Assembly: GCF_001679725.1 (NCBI RefSeq)
Contig: NZ_CP016282.1
Span: 3,534,001-3,598,000 of the forward strand
Source: Cryobacterium arcticum
GTDB lineage: Bacteria; Actinomycetota; Actinomycetes; Actinomycetales; Microbacteriaceae
Length of the DNA: 64,000 nt
Reading direction: 5' to 3'
The notes beneath the pieces were generated by a model. That model searched no databases. It was not told where the DNA came from and was given only the letters and a program-made list of their open reading frames with translations. Positions 1-7,240 of the stretch are shown here, one piece after another; the stretch's first letter is position 1, and each line of letters opens with the position of its first letter. Made by a program: the position numbers and the translations under genes.

Positions 1-1786
1 CCGGGGTGCGCTTGAGCGGCCGGTCGGGTTCGCTGCGCAGCTGCACGGCACGGTTGCCGGCGAGCACCTCGGCGGCGGCCTCGGTGAGAATCAGGGTGCC
101 GTACTCGCCGGAGGTGGCGATGAGACCCTGGGCGAGCAGCTGCCGCACGACGCCGCGCCACTGCTGATCAGTGAGGTCAGCGCCGATGCCCCAGGTGGCC
201 AGCTGGTCGTGACTGTGCTGGGTGGTCCGCGGGGTGGTCTTTCCGCGCAGGATGTCGATGAGCTGGCCGGCGCCGAACCGCTGGTTGCGCTCCCGCAGCA
301 GGCGCACGATCGTGGAGAGCAGCTTCTGGGCGGGCACGGTGCCGTCCCAGGCCTCCGGCGGGGTGAGGCAGGTGTCGCAGTTGCCGCAGGGCTCACTGGC
401 CTGGCCGAAGTAGCGCAGCAGGTTGACCCGGCGGCAGTGCACGGTCTCGCAGAGGGCGAGCATGGCGTCCAGGTGGGCGCTCATCTTGCGCCTATGCGCC
501 AGGTCACCGGGCGACTCGTCGATCATGCGTCGCTGCTGCACGACGTCCTGCAGGCCGTAGGCGAGCCATCCGGTGGACGGCAGGCCGTCACGGCCGGCCC
601 GGCCGGTCTCCTGGTAGTAGCCCTCGACGGACTTGGGCAGGTCGATGTGGGCGACGAAGCGCACATCCGGCTTGTCGATGCCCATGCCGAACGCGATGGT
701 GGCGACGATGATGACGCCCTCCTCGCGGAGGAACCTGGACTGGGTGCGGGCGCGCAGGCCCTGGTCGAGGCCCGCGTGGTACGGGTAGGCGTTCAGGCCG
801 TTGGCGCGGAGGAACTCGGCGGTCTGTTCGACGGTCTTGCGGCTGAGCGCGTAGACGATGCCGGCGTCGGTGGGGTGCTCGGCCTTGATGAAGCTGAGCA
901 GCTGCTTGCGCGGCTCGTTCTTGCCCACGATGCGGTACTGGATGTTGGGCCGGTCGAAGCTGGCGACGAAGTGCTGCGCCTCACCCATCTGCAGGCGCTC
1001 GGTGAGTTCCTTGTGGGTGGCGTCGGTGGCCGTGGCGGTGAGCGCGATGCGCGGCACGTCGGGCCACCGGTCGGCCAGCTCGGACAGCGCGAGGTAGTCG
1101 GGGCGGAAGTCGTGGCCCCACTGGGACACACAGTGCGCCTCGTCGATGGCGAACAGGGCGATGGTGCCGCGGTCGAGGAACCGTTTGGTGGCCTCGTTGC
1201 TGAGCCGCTCCGGGGCGACGTAGAGCAGGTCGAGGTTGCCGGCGAGGTAGTCCCGTTCGACTTGGCTGCGGGCGGCGGCGTCCTGGCTGGAATTGAGGAA
1301 CGCGGCTCGCACGCCGACGAGGGTGAGCGCATCCACCTGGTCTTGCATGAGTGCGATCAACGGGGAGATGACGATGCCGGTGCCCTCGCGAACGAGCGAC
1401 GGGATCTGGTAGCAGAGGCTCTTGCCGCCACCGGTGGGCATGAGCACGACCGCGTCGCCGCCGCCGATGAGCTGGTCGATGATCTGGGCCTGTTCGCCGC
1501 GGAAGGAGTCGTAGCCGAAGACGGTGTGCAGGGCCTCGGCGGCGGTCGCGAACTTGGCGGTCGCGCGCTTGGGCGGCGGCGGGGCGAGCAGCGTGGCGCC
1601 GCCGGCGGGCGGGGCGTAGTCGCCGAAGTCGACCGGGCCGGCTCCGGCCGGGGCGGATGCGCCCTGCCGGGCGGCGGGCACGGCGGAGCCGCCCTGACCG
1701 TAGGGGTCTGGGGGCGGTGGGGCATCGAAGTCGTCCGGTGGCTCGAACTCGTCAGGATCCCACGGTATCTCGGCGTTCCAACTCAC
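1..1786 (-). CDS. recQ: RecQ-family ATP-dependent DNA helicase (3' end outside window)
   Basis: A 3'-5' superfamily 2 DNA helicase for recombination and fork repair. About 595 residues are visible; the C-terminus runs off the window. The first ~85 residues are a Pro/Gly/Ala-rich extension. The core then shows Walker A ([11 protein letters not shown], near residue 119), DEAH box ([17 protein letters not shown]), motif VI ([10 protein letters not shown]) and the RecQ zinc cluster (CETVHCRR...CGNCDTC), followed by a winged-helix RQC region. The start is GTG at 1786-1784; the upstream Shine-Dalgarno is poor, so the exact start is uncertain. Whether an HRDC domain follows cannot be seen. Confidence 0.95.
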   Translation of the reverse strand, partial: MSWNAEIPWDPDEFEPPDDFDAPPPPDPYGQGGSAVPAARQGASAPAGAGPVDFGDYAPPAGGATLLAPPPPKRATAKFATAAEALHTVFGYDSFRGEQAQIIDQLIGGGDAVVLMPTGGGKSLCYQIPSLVREGTGIVISPLIALMQDQVDALTLVGVRAAFLNSSQDAAARSQVERDYLAGNLDLLYVAPERLSNEATKRFLDRGTIALFAIDEAHCVSQWGHDFRPDYLALSELADRWPDVPRIALTATATDATHKELTERLQMGEAQHFVASFDRPNIQYRIVGKNEPRKQLLSFIKAEHPTDAGIVYALSRKTVEQTAEFLRANGLNAYPYHAGLDQGLRARTQSRFLREEGVIIVATIAFGMGIDKPDVRFVAHIDLPKSVEGYYQETGRAGRDGLPSTGWLAYGLQDVVQQRRMIDESPGDLAHRRKMSAHLDAMLALCETVHCRRVNLLRYFGQASEPCGNCDTCLTPPEAWDGTVPAQKLLSTIVRLLRERNQRFGAGQLIDILRGKTTPRTTQHSHDQLATWGIGADLTDQQWRGVVRQLLAQGLIATSGEYGTLILTEAAAEVLAGNRAVQLRSEPDRPLKRTP

Positions 1787-1871
1787 CCGCCAACTCTACC
1801 CGCGCCCGCCGACGCCGCCGGGCGGCCCCTCACGATCTGTGAGCGGCCGCCCGGTGGTGGTGGTGGTGGTG

Positions 1872-3305
1872 TCAGCTCGGGGTGCTCCGCGGAGCGCGGA
1901 GGCTCAGCAGCGCGTCGACCACGATGAAGACCAGCAGGCTGATGCCCACCAGCGGGAAGAACAGGCCGACCACGAGGGCGCCCGCGGTCACCGCCAGCAC
2001 ACCCCACCAGGGGGCGCGGGCGAGCGCGCCGGCCGGGGCCGGGCGGCCCATCTTCGCCCCGCCGCGGGTGGGGCGACGCTTCCACCACATCAGGTACCCC
2101 CAGCTCACCATCGCGGCCAGGCCGAGGGCCGTGGCCAGGAGCACGAGTTGGTTGGCCAGGCCGAACATGGTGCCCATGTGGGTGTCGATGCCCCAGCGGG
2201 TGAGCTTGGCGGCCAGGTTGAAGTCGGCGAAGTCGACCCGGTCGGTGACCTGGAGGGTGCTGCCGTCGACGGCGACGGAGTCCACCTCGGTGGGGAAGCT
2301 GCGCTGGATCTCCTGCACCACCCAGGCCTGGCCGGCGGCGGACGGCGGACGGATCTCGACGAGCCCGGTGTTCACGTTGACGGTCTGCGCCACGGCGAGA
2401 ACCGCGTCGAAGGTGGCCGGGGCGATGACCGCCGTGGATGCCGTGGCGGTGCCGTGCCCGGCGTGCTCATCGGCCACCGCGGGCACGGGCTGCCCGAGGT
2501 CGGTGGAGATCGAGGGTGTCCCGAGGTTGAACGCGGCCCGCAGGTCGGAGACGTTTTGGCCCGCGTACTGCGACCAGGTGATGCCCGTCGCCGAGAGGAA
2601 CAGGGCGCCGACCAGAAGCCAGATGCCGGTGGAGGCATGCCAGCTGAACAAGCGGCGGTATCCCCTGGCCTTGTTGTTGGGCCGCAGCAGGTCCTTCTTG
2701 GCACGAACCCGGCGGATGCGGATGACCCACATGGCGCCGCCGGCGAGGACCACGACGCCGAGCCAGCTCGCGGCGAGCTCGCTGTAGAGGCGACCGAAGT
2801 CGCCCAGGTGCAGGTTGCGGTGGAACTGGTCGATCCAAGTGCGCAGCGGCAGCACACCGCTGGTGCCGTAGGCGGTGAGGTCGCCCCGGACCTCTGCGGT
2901 GGCGGGGTCGACGAAGATGGCCCGGGACTCGCTCTCGCCGAGGCCCTCGGCGGTGAACATGACCCGGGTGGTGTCGCCGTCGTTGGGCGCTGGGCGCACG
3001 GCCACGAGGGCACCCTCGTCACCGACGACGGCCTGGGCGGCTTCGATCTGGTCGGCCAACGGCAGGGTCGTGTCGGAGACCGGCGCGTGCAGCTCGTGCG
3101 CGTAGACGGCCTGCTCGAGTTGTGGGGTGGCGGCGTAGAGGGCCCCGCTGAGGGCGGCGACGAGAATGAACGGGCCGACCAGGATGCCGGCGTAGAAGTG
3201 CAGGCGCAGGAGGAACGCGCCGAACCAGGGCTGCCTGCTGGGTGGAGTGACTGGCTGGTCCGGGGTGGGCGGCGGGGTGTCTTCGGTGGTGGGGATGGTG
3301 GTCAT
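1872..3305 (-). CDS. PepSY-domain integral membrane protein
   Basis: A 477-residue protein of the PepSY-associated TM family (the 'iron-regulated membrane protein' group). Visible order: Pro-rich cytoplasmic N-terminus, first membrane helix near 30-58, a PepSY-like extracytoplasmic domain, helices near 178-200 and 225-247, a second extracytoplasmic domain containing a His-rich patch (DEHAGHG), then helices near 385-408 and 430-467. The conserved FHRNLHLGD stretch of the family is present before the second helix. It follows the copper genes on the same strand but is separated from copC by a 360-bp repeat-containing gap, so it may be transcribed on its own. Metal or redox linkage is inferred from family and neighbours. 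Confidence 0.85.
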   Translation of the reverse strand: MTTIPTTEDTPPPTPDQPVTPPSRQPWFGAFLLRLHFYAGILVGPFILVAALSGALYAATPQLEQAVYAHELHAPVSDTTLPLADQIEAAQAVVGDEGALVAVRPAPNDGDTTRVMFTAEGLGESESRAIFVDPATAEVRGDLTAYGTSGVLPLRTWIDQFHRNLHLGDFGRLYSELAASWLGVVVLAGGAMWVIRIRRVRAKKDLLRPNNKARGYRRLFSWHASTGIWLLVGALFLSATGITWSQYAGQNVSDLRAAFNLGTPSISTDLGQPVPAVADEHAGHGTATASTAVIAPATFDAVLAVAQTVNVNTGLVEIRPPSAAGQAWVVQEIQRSFPTEVDSVAVDGSTLQVTDRVDFADFNLAAKLTRWGIDTHMGTMFGLANQLVLLATALGLAAMVSWGYLMWWKRRPTRGGAKMGRPAPAGALARAPWWGVLAVTAGALVVGLFFPLVGISLLVFIVVDALLSLRAPRSTPS

Positions 3306-3392
3306 GAGAGGTCCTTCGGGGTGGTGGAGAGAGTGGTGGTGCCCGACTAGACCGACCGATGGTCCTGGTCAGGTCAGCGGGACTGGTCGCGG

Positions 3393-3627
3393 GGTCTCGA
3401 CAGGCTCGACCGACGAGATCGTCGCGACCGCGAAACAGGTCACGCGGTCTCGACAGGCTCGACCGACGTATTGGGTGCGTTGGCAGGACGGAGTGCGAGG
3501 TCTCGACAGGCTCGACCGACGTGTTGGGTGCGTTGGCAGGACGGAGTGCGAGGTCTCGACAGGCTCGACCGACGTGTTGGGTGCGTCAGCGAGACCGGGT
3601 GCGAGGTCTCGACAGGCTCGACCGACG
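3393..3627. repeat. Phased direct-repeat array 1 (5 copies, 53-bp period)
   Basis: The 360-bp gap 3306-3665 holds five copies of a ~23-bp direct repeat whose core is CTCGACAGGCTCGACC, beginning at 3393, 3446, 3499, 3552 and 3605, exactly 53 bp apart. The interspace after the first copy differs in sequence from the later ones, which are near-duplicates of each other. The array lies downstream of copC and upstream of the PepSY gene (both minus strand). Short reading frames through it are artefacts of the repeat. See arrays at 12271 and 26961. Confidence 0.95.
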
Positions 3628-3665
3628 CAGGGGTCGCCGTGGCGGGATTGGTGACGTCGGCGGGA

Positions 3666-4355
3666 CTAGGGGGTGGGGCGGCGGCGCAGGAGGAGGAGCG
3701 TGACGCCGATCGCGATCAGGATCGCCACGAGGGCTCCCCCGATCCAGAGCAGGTCGCTGCCCTGCACGGCCGAGCCGGCACTGTCCTCGACGGCGTCAGA
3801 CGTCGCCGCATCGGTGTCGGCAACCCCAGTGCCTGTCCCACTCGTGGCACAGGTGGGAGCGGTGGCCGAGCCCTCGCCGAGCACCTGGCTGGCGTCGGGC
3901 TGCCAGGTGAAGGTGAAGGTGTCGGAGATGGAGTGCCCATCCGTGGACACCGTCTGCCACACCACCGTGTACTCCCCCGGCTGGCCGAGCTGCACCTCGG
4001 CCTCGAGCGTCGGCCCGAAGACCGAGGCGCAGCCGTCGCCGTAGTAGAGCGGCGCATCCGTCGGCCCGCTCACCTGCATGGCGCTGCCCGACCCCTCGCC
4101 CGAGAGGTCGAGCAGGTTGTCGTTGGTGGTGATCTTGATCGCACCGGGCTGCTCGGTGACGACGGACCCGGGTGCGGGTGAGATATTCACCACCGAGTTG
4201 TGCGCGAAAGCGGGGGCCGCGGAGGCCCCCAGCGTCGCGCCCACGACGACCAGAGCGGTCAGCGCCGCACGGCCGAGCACGCGAATGGCCGAGGGGCGGC
4301 GACGGACACCGGTCGCGAGTGTTCCACGGCGTTCGGGGAGAGGACTGCGAGCCAC
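3666..4355 (-). CDS. CopC-domain copper resistance protein, membrane anchored
   Basis: A 229-residue exported protein. A long Arg-rich N-region and hydrophobic segment end at about residue 51 (SAAPAFA), so the mature chain would begin close to HNSVV, the position of the copper-binding N-terminal His in CopC. The CopC beta-barrel (residues ~52-150) has SPAPGSVV near its start and the family's TDGHSISD near its end. A Thr/Ala-rich spacer leads to one C-terminal helix (~200-222) with an RRR cytoplasmic tail. It starts 8 bp after ycnI, so the two are almost certainly co-transcribed. Role: periplasmic-side copper binding or delivery; by family and context. Confidence 0.88.
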   Translation of the reverse strand: MARSPLPERRGTLATGVRRRPSAIRVLGRAALTALVVVGATLGASAAPAFAHNSVVNISPAPGSVVTEQPGAIKITTNDNLLDLSGEGSGSAMQVSGPTDAPLYYGDGCASVFGPTLEAEVQLGQPGEYTVVWQTVSTDGHSISDTFTFTWQPDASQVLGEGSATAPTCATSGTGTGVADTDAATSDAVEDSAGSAVQGSDLLWIGGALVAILIAIGVTLLLLRRRPTP

Positions 4356-4363
4356 GGGCAGTC

Positions 4364-5074
4364 CTACGCCGCGTTCTTGCGACGGGAGGCGACGGCCACG
4401 ACAAGTCCGACGGCGCCCACGACGAGTCCGCCGATGCCCAGCAGACGGGCCAGCACATCATCGGAGGCGACCGGGGTGCTCGCGTCGGCGTCATCCGCCG
4501 ACGCTTCGGTACCACCGTGGCCGTGGCCGGCCTCGGCCGTGGCCTCGGTCACGACGAGGGCCGGGGCCGGATGCGCCGGCTCGGCCTCGCCCTCCACCGC
4601 GGCGTCGCTCCAGCTGGTGGAGCCGACCTCACAGGTCTGCAACACAGGGAACGACAGGGTCTTGCCGACGGCGTCGGCCGGGATCTGCAGACTCAGGGCG
4701 AAGGTGGTGCGGTAACCGTCGGCCAGAGGCGCGTCGGCCGTGTAGGTGACCTGGCCGACCCGCGTGGTGATGGTGTCGCCCTCGCCGTCCTCGAGTGGGG
4801 TGGCGAGGTCGACGGCCACCTTGGCCGCGGTCCAGCCGGGGTTGACCGTGGGGGTGACACTCGTGATGGTGTCGGGGATGTCGATGGTGATGCCGGTGGT
4901 GGCGGAGCCGTCGCAGCCGTGGCCGACGGAGAAGGTGAGCAGGCTGTAGGAGCCGGCGGCGGTCGAGGACGGTTCAACCTCGACGTGGGCGCTGGCGGCC
5001 AGCGGGGCAGACAGGGCGAGCAGGCCGGCACCGAGGAGCGTGGTGGCGGCGAAGACGGGCGTGGAGAGCTTCAT
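4364..5074 (-). CDS. ycnI: YcnI-family (DUF1775) copper-binding membrane protein
   Basis: A 236-residue protein: signal peptide ending ASA near residue 27, mature N-terminus HVEVEPSS, a DUF1775 beta domain (to ~180) with two Cys (GHGCDG, LQTCEVG), then a charged/His-containing spacer and one C-terminal helix with an RRKNAA tail. In characterised YcnI the N-terminal mature His is a copper ligand, and the same position is kept here. I chose ATG at 5074 because it gives a normal signal peptide and has AAGGAC about 7 nt upstream; the frame stays open further upstream with no sign of protein-like sequence. Operon with copC (8-bp gap). Confidence 0.9.
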   Translation of the reverse strand: MKLSTPVFAATTLLGAGLLALSAPLAASAHVEVEPSSTAAGSYSLLTFSVGHGCDGSATTGITIDIPDTITSVTPTVNPGWTAAKVAVDLATPLEDGEGDTITTRVGQVTYTADAPLADGYRTTFALSLQIPADAVGKTLSFPVLQTCEVGSTSWSDAAVEGEAEPAHPAPALVVTEATAEAGHGHGGTEASADDADASTPVASDDVLARLLGIGGLVVGAVGLVVAVASRRKNAA

Positions 5075-5170
5075 GGGTAGTCCTTGGGATCGTGGCTGGT
5101 CGCCCCGGCTGCGGACCGCTCGGAACGGCGGGCAGGCAGGGTCGACAAAATGGGGGCACAACGTCGGAAG

Positions 5171-5190
5171 GCCTGAGGCAGACCTCAGGC
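5171..5190 (-). terminator. Stem-loop overlapping the stop codon of the gene at 5185-5802
   Basis: Perfect 8-bp arms (GCCTGAGG / CCTCAGGC) with a CAGA loop. The stem includes the TGA stop of the upstream membrane-protein gene. There is no T-run, so it may act as a partial terminator or as an mRNA-end stabiliser ahead of ycnI rather than a full stop. Confidence 0.5.
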
Positions 5191-5802
5191 GACGAGGCGC
5201 AGCGGCGGCCCACGATGCCGCATGGGACTGAGCAGAACGAGTTGGTCGCGCGGCGGCAGCACGGCAGACACGGCCACAATGGCGCGCGGGATGCCGGGCA
5301 CCGGCGTGAGCGCGACGACACGCACGAGAACTCCGAAGGCCACCTTCAGGGTGGTGAACAGACCCCAGAAGGCACGCTCACCGAACCGGAGCGCCACCAC
5401 GGTGACGACAGCGGCAAGCACGTGCGCGATCGGCATCATGAGGCCGTGGCCGGCCGCGGACATGGCAGCGGCCTCCCCCGGCATCAGCGTGACAGCCTGG
5501 CCCGCGGCGTGCGCGTGGCCGGCCGGGGCATCCGCGACGGCCAGCTGCCCGCCTGCGCCGCCGAAGGAGAACAGGCCGTGGAAGATCACCTGGCTGACCA
5601 GGACCGCGAGGGCGAGACGCCAGGTGGAGAGGGTGCGGCCGGACAGTGCGATCGAGACGATGCCGGCGAAAGCCAGGGAGACCACGACCGCCAGCAGCCC
5701 CGGAACGGCGCCGCCGCCCAGGGTGTGCGACAGTGCGGCGACGAACGTGGAGAAACCCGCGACGATCCACCCACGGGCGAAGCGCGCCCAGCGTGTGGTC
5801 AT
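5185..5802 (-). CDS. His/Met-rich membrane protein of the copper group, function unknown
   Basis: A 205-residue polytopic protein, about four to five helices (near 10-28, 35-55, 62-82, 128-150, 155-175). The loop after the third helix is rich in His and Met (GHAHAAGQ, LMPGEAAAMSAAGHGLMMP), and the C-terminus ends RHRGPPLRLVA. I know no firm name for it. Position at the head of the ycnI-copC run and the His/Met loop suggest copper transport or sensing. ATG 5802 is chosen for the GAGGGAG Shine-Dalgarno 6 nt upstream. It is divergent from the PstS-like gene, with a ~100-bp shared promoter region. Confidence 0.75.
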   Translation of the reverse strand: MTTRWARFARGWIVAGFSTFVAALSHTLGGGAVPGLLAVVVSLAFAGIVSIALSGRTLSTWRLALAVLVSQVIFHGLFSFGGAGGQLAVADAPAGHAHAAGQAVTLMPGEAAAMSAAGHGLMMPIAHVLAAVVTVVALRFGERAFWGLFTTLKVAFGVLVRVVALTPVPGIPRAIVAVSAVLPPRDQLVLLSPMRHRGPPLRLVA

Positions 5803-5902
5803 GATTCTCCCTCTACGAACGTGCATCGAATCTATCAGGGACACGGCATCCAGGTGCCTCACGGGGTACGTCCCGGTGCGGTCAGGCAGAATGGGAACCG
5901 TG

Positions 5903-6982
5903 ATGGCAACGAAACGGCACCCGGCAACCTTCCTCGGCGCGGGAGTCGCAGCGACCGTCCTGTTCCTATCGGGCTGCGCCGCCAATGAGGCCGGCGACGA
6001 ACCGAGCGACCTGGCCGGCACCCTCGACGGCGCCGGATCGAGCGCACAGGCATCGGCCGAAGACGTCTGGATCTCCCAGTTCCAGCGCGCCAACGGCAGC
6101 GTCACCATCAACTACGACCCCACCGGGTCCGGGGCCGGCCGCGAGCAGTTCATCGGCGGCGGCGTCAACTTCGCCGGGTCCGACTCCGCGCTCAGCGACG
6201 ACGAACTGGCCGGCTCCTTCGGGGCCTGTGCGCCGGGTTCCGCCGCCATCGATCTGCCCGTCTACGTGTCCCCGCTGGTGCTGGTCTACAACGTCGACGG
6301 GGTGGACTCGCTGCGCCTGGACCCGCAGACCATTGCGAGCATCTACTCCGGCGCCATCACCCGGTGGAACGACCCGGCCCTCGTGGCCCTGAACCCCGAC
6401 GCCGGGCTGCCCGACGAGCCGATCTCCGCGGTGCACCGCTCGGACGACTCCGGCACCACGAAGAACTTCGCCGACTACCTGTACCAGAACGTGCCGGATG
6501 TGTGGACGAACGAGCCCGCCGACGCCTTCCCGTACCCGGGCGAGGGCGCGCAGGGCAACTCGGGCGTGGTGAGCGCGGTCGCCAACGGGCGCAACACCAT
6601 CGGGTACGCGGATGCGTCGCGCGTGGGCGACCTGTCGGTGGCCGCCCTCAAGGTGGGCAACGACTTCGTCGACTACTCCACGGAGGCCGCCGCCGCGATC
6701 ATCGACGAGTCGCCACTGGTGGCCAGGGACAATCCCAATGACCTCGTGGTGGACGTGGATCGCACGTCGACGGCAGCCGGGGTCTACCCGCTGGTGTTGG
6801 TGAGCTATCTCATCGCGTGCGAGGAATACCCCGACGCCGACCAGGCCGAGCTCGTGTCCGCATACCTGGGCTATGTCGCCAGCCCGGAGGGCCAGAACGC
6901 TGCCGCGGAGAGTGCGGGATCGGCCCCGTTGTCTGCGGAGTTCTCAGCCCGGGTGCTCGACGCGATCGACAGCATCCGCTGA
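5903..6982 (+). CDS. pstS: PstS-like phosphate-binding lipoprotein (orphan)
   Basis: A 359-residue substrate-binding protein of the PstS family. A lipobox (FLSGC) lies after a short signal peptide; family blocks are SGAGREQFIGG, FAGSDSAL, YSGAITRWNDP, HRSDDSGTTKNFADYL and GQNAAAES. Phosphate binding outside the membrane is the expected role. No pstC, pstA or pstB is next to it, so it must serve a transporter encoded elsewhere or have another job. ATG 5903 is preferred; an in-frame ATG at 5891 and a GTG at 5900 are possible. I found no convincing Pho-box in the ~100-bp upstream region. Confidence 0.88.
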   Translation: MATKRHPATFLGAGVAATVLFLSGCAANEAGDEPSDLAGTLDGAGSSAQASAEDVWISQFQRANGSVTINYDPTGSGAGREQFIGGGVNFAGSDSALSDDELAGSFGACAPGSAAIDLPVYVSPLVLVYNVDGVDSLRLDPQTIASIYSGAITRWNDPALVALNPDAGLPDEPISAVHRSDDSGTTKNFADYLYQNVPDVWTNEPADAFPYPGEGAQGNSGVVSAVANGRNTIGYADASRVGDLSVAALKVGNDFVDYSTEAAAAIIDESPLVARDNPNDLVVDVDRTSTAAGVYPLVLVSYLIACEEYPDADQAELVSAYLGYVASPEGQNAAAESAGSAPLSAEFSARVLDAIDSIR

Positions 6983-7007
6983 GCCGCAGCTGAGCACTGA
7001 ACGGCAG

Positions 7008-7051
7008 ATGGATATCTGTGGAGCGTCAGATGATGCCCCACAGATATCCAT
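7008..7051. repeat. Perfect 14-bp inverted repeat
   Basis: Arms ATGGATATCTGTGG (7008-7021) and its exact complement (7038-7051) with a 16-nt spacer, 26 bp beyond the stop of the PstS-like gene. No T-run follows on either strand. It could fold as the pstS mRNA end or be a protein-binding site. It is AT-richer than its surroundings. Confidence 0.85.
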
Positions 7052-7188
7052 GAGTCGTGTGCGCTGTCACAAACCCGAATTGTGAGGACGCACCCGAACC
7101 AGAAAACCGTACCGTATCCCGGTCGGCGACACGTGAAGGATATTGGCGGCCGGACCCGCCCCGTGGGCGCGACACGCCGGTTAACCAG

Positions 7189-7225
7189 CAGCAGGGCACC
7201 CCCCGAAACGGAGGGTGCCCTGCTG
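7189..7225 (-). terminator. Terminator of the DEAD-box helicase gene
   Basis: Perfect 13-bp arms (CAGCAGGGCACCC / GGGTGCCCTGCTG) with an 11-nt loop, 16 bp past the helicase stop. Reading on the minus strand, the stem is followed by CTGGTTAACC, a weak T-tract. It also lies between convergent genes and may serve both. Confidence 0.75.
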
Positions 7226-7240
7226 TCGTGTGCGGCGGTG

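Noticed and set aside
209..1927. 572-codon open frame on the plus strand
   Set aside because: Antisense to recQ, whose helicase motifs are complete.
3393..3627. CRISPR array (23-nt repeats, ~30-nt spacers, constant period)
   Set aside because: Interspaces 2-4 are near-identical to each other, the same holds at 26961-27191, there are no cas genes, and the same core recurs at unrelated loci. It is a direct-repeat array.
3247..4181. Several short reading frames through repeat array 1
   Set aside because: They exist in all frames because the repeat lacks stops; the products are only repeats of Ser-Arg-Gln-Ala-Arg-Pro-Thr type words.
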